This document shows positions 17,043 through 26,400 of a stretch of 64,000 nucleotides of DNA, piece after piece. The stretch lies in assembly GCF_000239695.1 (NCBI RefSeq), contig NZ_JH470338.1, forward strand, positions 927,327 through 991,326, in the 5' to 3' direction. Position 1 is the first letter of the stretch, and each line of letters starts with the position of its first letter. The notes under the pieces are model-generated. The model ran no database searches and was not told the DNA's origin. It was given only the letters and a program-made list of their open reading frames with translations. This stretch comes from Actinomyces graevenitzii C83 (GTDB taxonomy: Bacteria > Actinomycetota > Actinomycetes > Actinomycetales > Actinomycetaceae). The position numbers and the translations under genes were made by a program.

Positions 17043-17972
17043 GTGTTTGGTATTAGCGGTGGCGAGTTCCTAGTAATCCTGCTGGTGATCATGGTGGTGA
17101 TCGGCCCCTCCCGGCTGCCTGAATACACGCGTACTTTCGCCCAGTTTGTGCGTAAAGCCCGCGTGAGCTTGGAAGGCGCTAAGGCTTCGGTACGCGAGGA
17201 GCTAGGCCCAGAGTTGTCAGATCTGAAGCTGGCTGATTTTGACCCGCGCAATTACGACCCGCGCAAAATTGTGCGTGACGTTATGGGTGAGGATCTTGAG
17301 GCTATTAAGCGTGATCTGAGCAATCCGCTTGAGGCCCTTAAAGAAACTGTCACCGACACGGTTTCTGTAGCCGACGACGTCGCCACTAGCGGCCGCGATG
17401 CCCTGCAGTCCCAGCCTGGGCAAGCTCCCCTGGCTGAGCCCACTGATACTAATGACACTGCCGGGGTTAACGCTGACCAGGCCAGCGCGGCTGACACTGA
17501 CGCTGAACAGGCCAGCACCAGCGCTAGCGCACAGGCTACTGACAGTGACGCAGCCAGCACTGAGACTGATTTTGCCCCTGCCGTTACTGACGCCCCCGAG
17601 GCCGCCGAGAGCGGCAATTTTGATGACACTGCCTACATAAACCCGCCCGACTCGGTCACTAGTGCCCAAGTAGACACCGGCAACTCAGCTAGCGCACTCA
17701 ACCAGGCACTAGAGGGCCAGAGTCTTGATGATGAGCCTAGCGATGCTGACAGCGACGCTACAACCAACGCTGACGCCCCAGCGGCCACCGCCCCCACTGC
17801 GGCGGCTGTAGACGCTGCCGCAGCCAATATTGCGCTGGCTCCCCTAAGCGATGCTGATGCGGCTCTGCTAGCGCAGCTACGCAGCCAGGTGGAGCTAAGC
17901 CCGCGCGATATTTTGCGGGCCGCTAACGCGGCCAAGCGCCCCGCCCCGGCCGCAGCCGGCGTCGAGCTTTAA
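17043..17972 (+). CDS. tatB: Sec-independent protein translocase TatB
   Basis: About 309 residues. The N-terminus (FGISGGEFLVILLVIMVVIG then PSRLPEY) is the TatB transmembrane helix, glycine-proline hinge and start of the amphipathic helix. TatB partners TatC in twin-arginine export of folded proteins. The start is the GTG at 17043, which gives the family-typical N-terminus. The AGGAG at 17036-17040 is unusually close (2 nt), and the frame stays open upstream. The C-terminal half (about 110-290) is a long Ala/Asp/Thr-rich, very acidic low-complexity tail, much longer than in E. coli. No tatA or tatC lies nearby. Confidence 0.86.
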   Translation: MFGISGGEFLVILLVIMVVIGPSRLPEYTRTFAQFVRKARVSLEGAKASVREELGPELSDLKLADFDPRNYDPRKIVRDVMGEDLEAIKRDLSNPLEALKETVTDTVSVADDVATSGRDALQSQPGQAPLAEPTDTNDTAGVNADQASAADTDAEQASTSASAQATDSDAASTETDFAPAVTDAPEAAESGNFDDTAYINPPDSVTSAQVDTGNSASALNQALEGQSLDDEPSDADSDATTNADAPAATAPTAAAVDAAAANIALAPLSDADAALLAQLRSQVELSPRDILRAANAAKRPAPAAAGVEL

Positions 17973-18011
17973 ACTACGCAAAATTGGCTTAAAACCGCTA
18001 TTTATAAAGCA

Positions 18012-18042
18012 AAAGGGTCACTCACAAAGAGTGACCCTTTAT
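18012..18042. terminator. Bidirectional terminator between tatB and the DUF3117 gene
   Basis: Stem AAAGGGTCACTC / GAGTGACCCTTT with a 5-nt loop. An A-rich 5' flank lies on one side and TTTATG on the other. It sits between convergent genes. Confidence 0.85.
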
Positions 18043-18060
18043 GTATGTTAGCGCTGAGAC

Positions 18061-18222
18061 TTAGATGGCCTCTAACGCTGCGGCGAGGTCTTTGACCTCT
18101 TCGGGGCTAATTTCAAGCACCAGTCGGCCGCCGCCTTCTAGAGGCATACGCATAATGATGGAACGACCTTCCTTGACTACCTCAAGCGGACCGTCGCCAG
18201 TCCGAGGTTTCATGGCTGCCAT
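18061..18222 (-). CDS. DUF3117 family small protein
   Basis: 53-residue protein beginning MAAMKPRTGDGPLEV and containing IIMRMPLEGGGRLVLEI, the near-invariant signature of the actinobacterial DUF3117 family. Function unknown. A Shine-Dalgarno AAAGG lies seven bases before the ATG (18222-18220). The gene is convergent with tatB across a strong terminator, and the LOG-family gene is next upstream on the same strand. The family is nearly universal in Actinobacteria, so the gene is probably expressed despite its size. Confidence 0.93.
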   Translation of the reverse strand: MAAMKPRTGDGPLEVVKEGRSIIMRMPLEGGGRLVLEISPEEVKDLAAALEAI

Positions 18223-18358
18223 GGCATCACCTTTCGCTAATCACGAGTATGGATCCCAAAACGCACACTCAACTGCTGCCAGTATAGTCTTGTAAACCTT
18301 TAAATGTGATCGCTAGGTGCGTAAAAACACCAAATTTCATGGCTGCTATTTAACGCTA

Positions 18359-19144
18359 TCAGCACTGCTCAGCACGGCGATGAGCGCGGTTTTCTGCGGC
18401 TTTAGCGGCAATCCTGGCGCTAGCGCCAGAAACCACCAGGTCAACCGCCTGCTCAGCATTATCAGCTAGCTGCAATAAATTCATGTCATCAGCACTAATC
18501 ATGCCTTCCGCAACCATTGTGGTAGACATCCAATCTAACAATGGCCCCCAATAATCTTCTCCCACTAACACAATTGGGAAAGAGCGGGCCTTTTGAGTTT
18601 GCACTAAGGTAGTAGCTTCAAACAATTCGTCCATGGTGCCAAATCCCCCTGGCATAACCACGAAACCATCCGAATACTTAATGAACATAGTTTTGCGTGC
18701 GAAGAAATAGCGGAAGTTAACGCCTAAATCAACATATTCGTTTAGGCCTTGTTCGTGCGGCAACTCAATTCCTAAGCCAACACTTAAACCGCCTGCCTCA
18801 TGAGCCCCACGGTTAGCCGCTTCCATCATGCCCGGACCGCCACCGGTGATAACCGCATAACCGGCATTAGCTAAACTGGCCCCTACAGCGCGAGCTTGCT
18901 CATAGGCGGCCGCGTCTTTAGGAGTGCGGGCTGAACCAAAGACGCTGATAGCCGGGCCAATGCCAGTAAGCGCCCCAAAGCCTTCTACAAACTCAGACTG
19001 GATACGCAACACCCGCCAGGGGTCCTCATGCAGCCAGGCGGCGTCGTCGGAGCTAGCTAGCAGGCGAGCATCGGAGGTGTCTCGCGGGATCTGGCTACCA
19101 CGCAGCAGCACTGGGCCACGGCGATAGGCTTCACGTTTGCTCAA
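18359..19144 (-). CDS. LOG family (TIGR00730) Rossmann-fold protein
   Basis: 261 residues. It carries the LOG/YvdD hallmarks SVFGSARTP, VITGGGPGMMEAANRGA and VVMPGGFGTMDELFE (the PGGxGTxxE motif). Characterised members are cytokinin-type nucleoside 5'-monophosphate phosphoribohydrolases that release free base from AMP derivatives. Whether this one makes cytokinin or simply clears nucleotides is unknown. The start is TTG at 19144-19142, with AGGA nine to ten bases upstream. The first 75 residues precede the fold and are poorly conserved. Confidence 0.86.
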   Translation of the reverse strand: MSKREAYRRGPVLLRGSQIPRDTSDARLLASSDDAAWLHEDPWRVLRIQSEFVEGFGALTGIGPAISVFGSARTPKDAAAYEQARAVGASLANAGYAVITGGGPGMMEAANRGAHEAGGLSVGLGIELPHEQGLNEYVDLGVNFRYFFARKTMFIKYSDGFVVMPGGFGTMDELFEATTLVQTQKARSFPIVLVGEDYWGPLLDWMSTTMVAEGMISADDMNLLQLADNAEQAVDLVVSGASARIAAKAAENRAHRRAEQC

Positions 19145-19389
19145 TTATAATTTCCTAACCTTAGGGCAAATGCCGTTCCATTACTAACAAAGTGCCACTA
19201 AAACCATACCGCCGATATCACTATCTGAACGCTTTTTGCGCCACCGGCGTGTAACAAAGTAAGGGTATGCAAATCCCCCGAGGTTGATTTGTATTACAAC
19301 ACGGTCTCTTTAGGACCTAATCGCTAACAGCCTTTTATCAGCTTTGCTAGGATACACACAGGTTAATTACTCCCTTAAGAGAGGAAGCC

Positions 19390-21171
19390 ATGGTCCCGTC
19401 GTGGTTACTCGCCGCAAACCGGCGTCGCAACAGTGCGCTAGCTGGGCTTTGCATTGCAGCTCTAGCGCTCCCCACGCTAGCTAATGCAGCCCCTGAACAA
19501 TCTGTCGAAAACGAGCGTACCTGGGTAGGTACGCAGATCGGCTCTACCATCGCCAAGGATCGGTTCTGTGATGTCAATGGCGATGGCAGGGGCTATGGCT
19601 CTACCAGCTCTGGTAAGCAAGACATCGTTACGGCCTCCCCTTCCGGCCTGGTTACCGTCATTCCGGGCGGCAACCCCGGCGGCAAAATGCCGGTGGCGGG
19701 CACAAGCAGCTTCAAGATTCCTGCTTCACCTAATGTTTCTGTCTCCTGCGTAGCTGACGTTGACCATGATGGCAAAGATGAGATCCTGGTTTCCTCATCA
19801 ACTGCCGGTAAAGCTTGGCTAATTTACGGCAGGACTGACTTTTCTGACGTTGACTACACCAAGCTCTCAGAAAAAGGCCAGGGTTTCACTATCACCGGTA
19901 CCCCGGGTACCACCAACTTCTCAGCCGTCTTCGCGAATAGAAAATACGACGGCGAGTACACTAGTGACATCGTCGTACTTAACCCTGAAGGCGACCACTC
20001 AGTGGCTTATCGTCTGAGTGCTGATAGGCGGGTCGATATAGATTTAAACGATCCCGAACACTATACGACCAACCAGAAGTTGTACAGCCCTACAGGCATG
20101 TTCTTTGATTCCATTCAACCCGTCAGCAATGTTGATGTTGGTGGCCGTACCTACTACGTGATTACCGCCTCTGATGCTAATGGCAAGCACGGTAAAGCTT
20201 GGTTAGTAGCCGATATTATAAGCTATCCTGACCTAGACGACCCTCTCCGTAGGGCCGTTGAAATCACTCTGGAAGGCAACACCTACCTGGGTAAGGCCAC
20301 TACAGCTGCTAGCGCCGGAGACGTTAACGGCGATGGCTACGATGACACCCTGATTGGTTTTAATGGCGGCGTGGCGCTGCTTTATAGCGGTCACAGCACC
20401 TACACGATTAACAGCGCTAACCAGACTGACCCCAATGTTGCGGTGCTTACCGGCACCGGCTCTGGCTGGTCAGTGGCTTCTTATGCCCGTGAGGGTAAGC
20501 CTAATTTGGTGGCTGTAGGTGCCCCCCATGCAGGCGACGGCGAGGTCTACTACTTCCCGACCACTGCTTTTACCGCTGGTTCTCACCCCATCAGCGGTTT
20601 GGGTGACCAGGTAACCACCATTAAGGCTAAGCAGCCAGGTACTCGCTTTGGTATTTCTGTGGCCTTCTCTGGCGCGTGGCCTACCGAAACCCCTATTTTG
20701 GTAGCTGGCGCAGACAATGCCACCAAGGAAACGCCTGCTAGCGCCGCTGATTTTGGCCCCAACGCCTATATTCAGGCTGTGTATTTGGGCCCGGCAGCAA
20801 CCCCCACGCCTGCCCCCACCGAGACAGCGCCCGCAGCCCCCACGCAGGAGCCCACGGCGGAACCTAGCCAGGAGCCTACTGCGGCCCCCACGCAGGAGCC
20901 CACGGCTATCGCTATCCCGCAGGAGCCTAGGACCCCGCTTTCGCCGCTGCCGGTTGTGCCCGCTAAGCCTTCACCGCTACCTGCCCCGGTTGACGCTGGC
21001 GTGTTGGTAACTGACAAGCTGCCTAGCGCTAACGCCAAGGTTAAGACTGGTGCTGTGCACTCTTCTAAGCTGGCTATCACCGGTTTGGATGCCGCCGCTG
21101 GCCTATTTGCCCTAGCTTTGTTGGCTACTGGTGCGGGCGCGCTGGTTTTGCGTTCTCGCCGTAGCGCCTGA
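19390..21171 (+). CDS. FG-GAP/VCBS-like surface protein with LAxTG sorting signal
   Basis: 593-residue exported protein. An N-terminal signal peptide (hydrophobic stretch about 15-33, likely cleavage after ANA) is followed by FG-GAP/integrin-like repeats with calcium-loop motifs DVNGDG (twice) and DVDHDG. A Pro/Thr/Glu-rich spacer (about 475-540, repeats of PTQEPTA) would span the wall. The C-terminus has LAITG (561-565), a hydrophobic helix and RSRRSA. This matches the LAxTG signal of actinobacterial class E sortases. Shine-Dalgarno AGAGAGGA precedes the ATG at 19390. It probably forms a beta-propeller adhesin or binding protein; the ligand is unknown. No sortase gene is nearby. Confidence 0.82.
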   Translation: MVPSWLLAANRRRNSALAGLCIAALALPTLANAAPEQSVENERTWVGTQIGSTIAKDRFCDVNGDGRGYGSTSSGKQDIVTASPSGLVTVIPGGNPGGKMPVAGTSSFKIPASPNVSVSCVADVDHDGKDEILVSSSTAGKAWLIYGRTDFSDVDYTKLSEKGQGFTITGTPGTTNFSAVFANRKYDGEYTSDIVVLNPEGDHSVAYRLSADRRVDIDLNDPEHYTTNQKLYSPTGMFFDSIQPVSNVDVGGRTYYVITASDANGKHGKAWLVADIISYPDLDDPLRRAVEITLEGNTYLGKATTAASAGDVNGDGYDDTLIGFNGGVALLYSGHSTYTINSANQTDPNVAVLTGTGSGWSVASYAREGKPNLVAVGAPHAGDGEVYYFPTTAFTAGSHPISGLGDQVTTIKAKQPGTRFGISVAFSGAWPTETPILVAGADNATKETPASAADFGPNAYIQAVYLGPAATPTPAPTETAPAAPTQEPTAEPSQEPTAAPTQEPTAIAIPQEPRTPLSPLPVVPAKPSPLPAPVDAGVLVTDKLPSANAKVKTGAVHSSKLAITGLDAAAGLFALALLATGAGALVLRSRRSA

Positions 21172-21189
21172 GCTGAGTAAACTGAGGGC

Positions 21190-21675
21190 GTGAAAGACCC
21201 TCAGATTGCTCGCCGTAATCTATATGTACGCGTAGCCGCCTCACCTGGTTTCAGTGGGGCGGCTCGTGCTAAACGCGCACGTAGACGCGCGCGCCACGGG
21301 CGAAACCTGGGTCTACCTCTGCTGCGTCCCAACCACCCGGGCTGGAATACTCGCTCAGCCCAGTTTGATCAGGTGGCAGTGGAGATTTTTAGGGAGCTAT
21401 CCCAGCGCCACTCTAAGCTTGGCCAAGTTGAGCTGGCAGTGGAGGCAGTGCCGGCTTCAGATCCGGCCCCCTGGGAGGATGCCACCTGCCTGGCCCGGTT
21501 CTTCCCGGCTGAACATAAAGCAGGTTTGCACGCTCGAATTGTGCTCTACCAGCGCCCTATCCGCTCCCAGTGTATTAGCCCTGAGCAGTTGCAAGAGGTG
21601 CTTTATATCGTGCTGTTAGAGCAGTGTGCCCAGGCCCTTGGGGTTTTACCCCAAGACCTGGACCCTGATTACTAA
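21190..21675 (+). CDS. Zincin-like metallopeptidase family protein lacking HExxH
   Basis: 161 residues related to the PF06262 zincin-like family of Actinobacteria (Rv3259-type). It has a basic N-terminus (RAKRARRRARHGR), then LLRPNHPGW, FDQVAVEIF, SDPAPWED and a C-terminal YIVLLEQCAQALGVLPQDLD. At the place where HExxH is expected the sequence reads LLEQC, so zinc-dependent catalysis is unlikely, as in other actinobacterial relatives. The GTG start at 21190 has GAGGG just before it. The stop codon lies in a 19-bp tandem duplication. It is convergent with the DUF5719 gene with only 26 bases between and no clear terminator. Confidence 0.77.
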   Translation: MKDPQIARRNLYVRVAASPGFSGAARAKRARRRARHGRNLGLPLLRPNHPGWNTRSAQFDQVAVEIFRELSQRHSKLGQVELAVEAVPASDPAPWEDATCLARFFPAEHKAGLHARIVLYQRPIRSQCISPEQLQEVLYIVLLEQCAQALGVLPQDLDPDY

Positions 21676-21695
21676 GCTGGACCCTGATTACTAAG
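21658..21695 (+). repeat. Perfect 19-bp tandem duplication across a stop codon
   Basis: CTGGACCCTGATTACTAAG occurs twice with no spacer (21658-21676 and 21677-21695). The first copy contains the end and TAA of the zincin-like gene, and the second is untranslated. It looks like a recent slippage or duplication event. Confidence 0.92.
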
Positions 21696-21701
21696 CGAGT
21701 A

Positions 21702-23462
21702 CTACAGCCGAATACGCCGCTGGGCGGTGGCTTCAGTCACTTCAATTCGGTCAATCACCGAGATCAGTGTGCCCGCCTGATCACCAGAGGTTTCGCGGCT
21801 AACCAAGGTGGCTGGAACTGCGCCGCTAACACTAACCGCCTGCACACTTTCAGGAACCTGCGCCACCTGGGTTGACAGCGCCGGCAAGGTCAGCGTGCTG
21901 GTCCAGTTAGAGCCGATCGCGCTAAGCGTGACCTGCTTGGGCTGGGCTGAGGGGTTAGTTAGCAGCAGCTGGCTAGTTACGTCTTGGCGCGGCAGCATAG
22001 CCACCCCACCTTGGCCAGTTTGGGCCTGAGACCAGGTGAAATCGTGGATGTGCTGGCCTGACAGCTCCGGGTATTCACTACCCTGCGAGGTAGACAGCGC
22101 GGCGGCGCTTACCGGCTGGTCAGAGTCAATTTTGACGCCGTAAGTACCCTGAGCTAGCCCGCCTAGCGGCAGGTCAGCCACTTGGCCAGCCTTAACGTTT
22201 AGGCCACTGGCGGGCGCGAACTGTACCGGCCCGCTTTTACCCAGCAGGGTTACTTTCACATGCGCGGTTTTGTCCCCGGGGTTAAGCACCCGCAGGCGCG
22301 GCTCGTTAAGGGCCCCGCTTAGGTCCAGGCTGTCTGCGCTTGCGCTGGGCGATGGCGTCGCTGCGGCTGTAGTCGCAGTAGCGCTGGGGGTCGCAGTGGC
22401 GCTGGGCTTAGCGGTAGCGCTAGGGGTAGCTTTGGCGCTGGGCTTAGCGGTAGCGCTAGGGGTAGCTTTGGCGCTTGCCTTAGCGCTGGGGGTGGCACTT
22501 GCTTTAGCAGCGCTGCTAGCTTTTGCACTCGCCTTGGCAGTGGCTTTAGCGCTGGGGGTAGCTGTGGCGCTGGCAGCTGCGCTGGGCGACGGCGTCGCAG
22601 CGGCATCAGCAGCAGCTGCCTGGGGGGTGATTTGCGAGGCAGCCTTATCAATACTTAGCGCCCCAATGGTCAGTGAAGTGCCCGCCGAAGCCGTAGAAGT
22701 AATAATGTCACTGCCTGCCGCAGATTCGCCGTCGAGCTTTTGTGAGGCTACCCAGGCGGCCACGCGACCACCTTCAGCCTGTACCCGTAAAGCTAGCTGA
22801 GGGTCGGCGTCGGCAGAGTTCTCCAAAGCCAACTGGGTGGCTTTACCGGGAGCAATAGACAGCTGGCCGTCGCTAGGCAAGGAAATCTCGCCGCTAGCAC
22901 CCCAGGCGGTGACCTTAACGTTAACAGTGGTGTTACCCGGGTTGGCCACATACAGCGTCGAGGAGCTACCCACAATAGTGGCTCCACCAACAATCCAGCT
23001 GGTCACTGAGCTTTGAACGCAGCCGCCGGCAGTTAAAGAACGCAGGTCTCCACTATCGGAGTAAGCCACCATGGCCCCACCCGCTTTAGTTCGGGAGGCG
23101 GATTGATCCAGCTTAATGGTGGCGCCTGAAATGTCGTAGCTAGAGACTACTCCGTCTTTAATGGAGGCCTGGCTACCGCCGGCACGTTTAATGTCGCCAA
23201 CGCTTAGGGTGTAGCCCACCGGCTGGGTGTAAGCCGGGGCCTGTAGGTTATTTTCGGCGCTAGCAGGGCAAATCAGATCATCACTGGCACTAGTAACCGT
23301 AACTGTTTGCTCAATACCAGGCGCGTATTTATATACCGACCAGCCATTAGCTTGCCAGGCCAGCGCTCCCCCACTGCAGGTCAAGGCTAGGGCCCCCACG
23401 CTAGAGAGGGCACCTTTCCAGGTCAGACGCTCAGGGCGGGTAAATATTTTGAGCTGCTTCAT
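21702..23462 (-). CDS. DUF5719 family exported protein
   Basis: 586 residues. An N-terminal signal-anchor (about 15-36) precedes an extracytoplasmic body with repeated beta-rich modules (LYVANPGNTTVNVKVTAWG, LRVLNPGDKTAHVKVTLLG, LLLTNPSAQPKQVTLSAIG). These resemble DUF5719, which normally lies between the zincin-like gene and a giant family-2 glycosyltransferase, as here. Residues about 290-375 are an Ala/Pro/Ser/Thr/Lys low-complexity linker encoded by imperfect tandem repeats, including a perfect duplication of 36 bp. The start overlaps the upstream stop by four bases (ATGA). Function unknown; probably wall-associated. Confidence 0.8.
   Translation of the reverse strand: MKQLKIFTRPERLTWKGALSSVGALALTCSGGALAWQANGWSVYKYAPGIEQTVTVTSASDDLICPASAENNLQAPAYTQPVGYTLSVGDIKRAGGSQASIKDGVVSSYDISGATIKLDQSASRTKAGGAMVAYSDSGDLRSLTAGGCVQSSVTSWIVGGATIVGSSSTLYVANPGNTTVNVKVTAWGASGEISLPSDGQLSIAPGKATQLALENSADADPQLALRVQAEGGRVAAWVASQKLDGESAAGSDIITSTASAGTSLTIGALSIDKAASQITPQAAAADAAATPSPSAAASATATPSAKATAKASAKASSAAKASATPSAKASAKATPSATAKPSAKATPSATAKPSATATPSATATTAAATPSPSASADSLDLSGALNEPRLRVLNPGDKTAHVKVTLLGKSGPVQFAPASGLNVKAGQVADLPLGGLAQGTYGVKIDSDQPVSAAALSTSQGSEYPELSGQHIHDFTWSQAQTGQGGVAMLPRQDVTSQLLLTNPSAQPKQVTLSAIGSNWTSTLTLPALSTQVAQVPESVQAVSVSGAVPATLVSRETSGDQAGTLISVIDRIEVTEATAQRRIRL
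22397..22468. repeat. Perfect 36-bp tandem duplication within the DUF5719 gene
   Basis: Two identical 36-bp units (22397-22432 and 22433-22468) encode a 12-residue Ala/Thr/Pro/Ser/Lys repeat on the minus strand. Imperfect relatives extend over about 22340-22610. The length preserves frame, so copy number can vary without breaking the gene. Confidence 0.85.
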
Positions 23463-26400
23463 GACTGCTTCCTAAACGGCACGGCTGCCAACACATAGAG
23501 CCCGGCAAAAACCATCAGGGCCAGGCCCAGCGGGGCGCTAGTGCCGTATTTAATTTCAACGCGTCCAGTTTGAGAGGGCAAAACATAGGCTTGACGCCAC
23601 TTATCCACCTTGGTGGGGGTTAAAGCCTGACCGTTGAAGCTAGCTTTCCAATGGCTAGAGGCACGTTCGTTAAGAATCAGGGTGCGGCTAGCGGAGCTGG
23701 CTGGCAGCTGAGCTCCAGAAGTGAGTATGGAGGCAGAAACTGCTTTGACCGTATTATCTGCGCCCTGCGCATGTACCCGCGCCGACAGGTCCGCATGGGA
23801 GGGGTTAACGCGCCAAACCATGGCGGTGGGGGTGTCAGCTAGACGCTCCAGGCCCGGGGTAGCATCCAGGGCGCTGGCGGTATCTGCCGCGATCGCGGTG
23901 GACTGGCCTTTTTGCAGCAAAATCAGGCTGACACCGTGGCTAGCTAGGCTATCGACAGCCCCTGACTGCTGGCCTTTAAGTAGCGCACCAACACTGTTGA
24001 GCAAAGCCAGGTTAGCTTCGTCGTAGCTACGGGCCGCGTTAATGACACTAGCCGGAGCTACATCAGCCAGCTGGACGCCGTCGCCACGCCACAACTGCAC
24101 CCGCAGCTGATCTGCCTGGCTGGAAAGGTACAAAACCCGCTGCTTAGTGGTTGAATGCTGGGACTCTAAACCAATCGCGTTTAGCTGCGTGGAGCTTTGG
24201 CTAACCTCCAGCTGGGGGGCACTTAGCACGCCACCCACGCCGGCAGCCAAAATCGCTAAGGCACTAAAAGCGCTAATAGTGCGGCCAGGGCGAGCCAGGG
24301 TGAAACGCTTAGCGCGGCTAAACACGTCGGCGCTTACCAAAGCCCCAGCCAGGCTCAGCGCGAAGGCAAAACTGACCAGGCCAAAGGGGGTCTGCCCAAA
24401 GCGGTGGGCAAATACCACCAGCGCCAGGGCGAGCACCCAACCAGTTAGGGTCAGTCGCGCTAAGGCCAGCGCCCGCATTCCGCTAAGCGCCCCGATAACC
24501 ATCAAAGTCAGCGCCAACAGCACGGTAAAGGCAGCCAGCACCCAGCCAGCTGGGCTCAGATCAGTACCCACCAGCAGTTGGTAGAGGCCGCGACGCGGGC
24601 CGTTAAGCTCCCCGGCTTGTCCCCAGGTAAGCGCCAGGGCACTGCCGCGCATACCGCTGCGCAGCAAGGACAAGCTGGCACCAATGGTGGGGATTAATAC
24701 CACCAGGGTGGGAGCGGCCAGAACCCCTAAACGCACCCACTCTTTGTGATGCCACAGCCCATATAGCAGGGTCATTAGCACTACCACCGGGCCCACTAGC
24801 GGGGCCAGGCAGGTAATTAGCGCCCAGGCTAGGGCGGCGCTGGCTAGCGCATGGTAGTTAACGTCCCAGCGTTTGAGCGGGCGGGCCAGGGCCAGGGGCA
24901 GGGCTGTTTCGGGGGCCTCAGCTTCAGTGGCGTCCTCATCGTGTTCACGTGAGCCCACGGTTCCGGGTGCCACCGCTTCACGGCGTGCCCAACCCAGGCC
25001 ACGCAAAGTGGCAGCTAGGGCGAAGGGAAGCAGTAGGTGTACTAGCGCCGAGTTAATACGCCCCTGCATCAGGTAGGTCAGGCTCAGCGGGTTAATCACC
25101 CAGGCAGCCGCCGCCCAGGCGCGCAGCGCGATACGCCGAGTTAACGCCCCGGCTGCTACCCAGGCGCCTAGCAGGCTCAGCGGTAGGAAGGCCACCAGCA
25201 GCACGTAGTTCAGGTTTGCACTGGTTAGGGCTAGGGGCGCGGTGATTGTGCGCAGCAGTGCAAAAGGAATGAAGGCGGTTACTGGCCAGGTGGCCACGCC
25301 GTCGCCGCTGGGCAACCAGTTACTGGTGACTAACTGCCAGCCCTCGTGCACGGAGTAGTCGTAACCAAAGGTGAAGTGGCCTGAAACTGCGCCTGCTAGC
25401 GCCACTGAGCGCAGCAGCCAGCCGCCCACTCCTAGCGTTAGCACCAGCAGTAGGCTGAAAACCTGTAGCCGGCGGCGAGCGATGAAGGTCAGTTCGCGGC
25501 TTTCGAGTTCGCTGGGGGCCTGTTCACGTTCGCGCTGTTGGCGCACCTGACGCACCTGGTCGCGGTTGACCTGGCGAATTTCGCTGGCCGGCAGGTACAG
25601 CTCATTTAGGGCGCGCCTGGGCAGGCGGGCGTTGCGCATAAGCCGGGCGCGCAGCCCGTGCACCACACGCGGGTGGCTTACTAGCCAGTAGGCTGAGGCG
25701 ATTTCGTCTCGCGCCAGTTGCCCCTGGCCAGCCAGGGCGCGAGCCAAGCCACGGCCTAGACCTAAGGGAAGAATCCACAGCCACACCAAAATCGGTGCGG
25801 GCACTGCGCTTACCTGCAGCCAGTTCAGCAGCTGGGCGATGCGGCGCTGACGGAAGGAAAGTTCCGGGTTGGGGGTGGTTGCCACCTTGGTGCGCTCAGT
25901 GGTTTCGCTGTCGCCTACCTCGCTGGCACCTGCCGCGCCCGTTGCGTCAGGTGCAGTTTCTGCCCCCTGCGCGTCGTCGACGTCGTCAGGGCTGCCTGCG
26001 CTCTCAGCGTCTGTGACGAGCTTGGCGCCGTCGTCTGACGCATCTACAGCGGCGTCGGCATTGGAGCCAAACCCACGCAAGCCTAAATAGCTGGCTTGCC
26101 GGTGACGAATCACGGCCTCGGGAACCACAATTACGCGGTAACCAGCCAGGCGCATGACTTTAGACAGTTCCAGGCCGTCACCGAAGGGACCAAAGTGCTC
26201 ACTAAAGCCACCAAGCTTAATGAAGGGGTGGTAATCCACCAGAACACCGGCGCTACCAACCGCTAGCACGTCAACGCGGTCATCGTATTGGCCCTGGTCA
26301 ATCTCGCCGGGCACGATCTCATTGGCGCGGCGAGCACTGGCGGTAACGCGCAGCCCCACCTCTAAAAGTTTGCCGGGGTTATCCCAGTCCACCTGTTTGG

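Noticed and set aside
22340..22610. Possible CRISPR-like repeats
   Set aside because: The units are directly adjacent without unique spacers and lie in frame in a gene; this is a coding tandem repeat.
22270..22800. Plus-strand frame with Ala/Leu/Val repeats
   Set aside because: Reverse reading of the Ala/Pro/Ser linker repeats in the DUF5719 gene.
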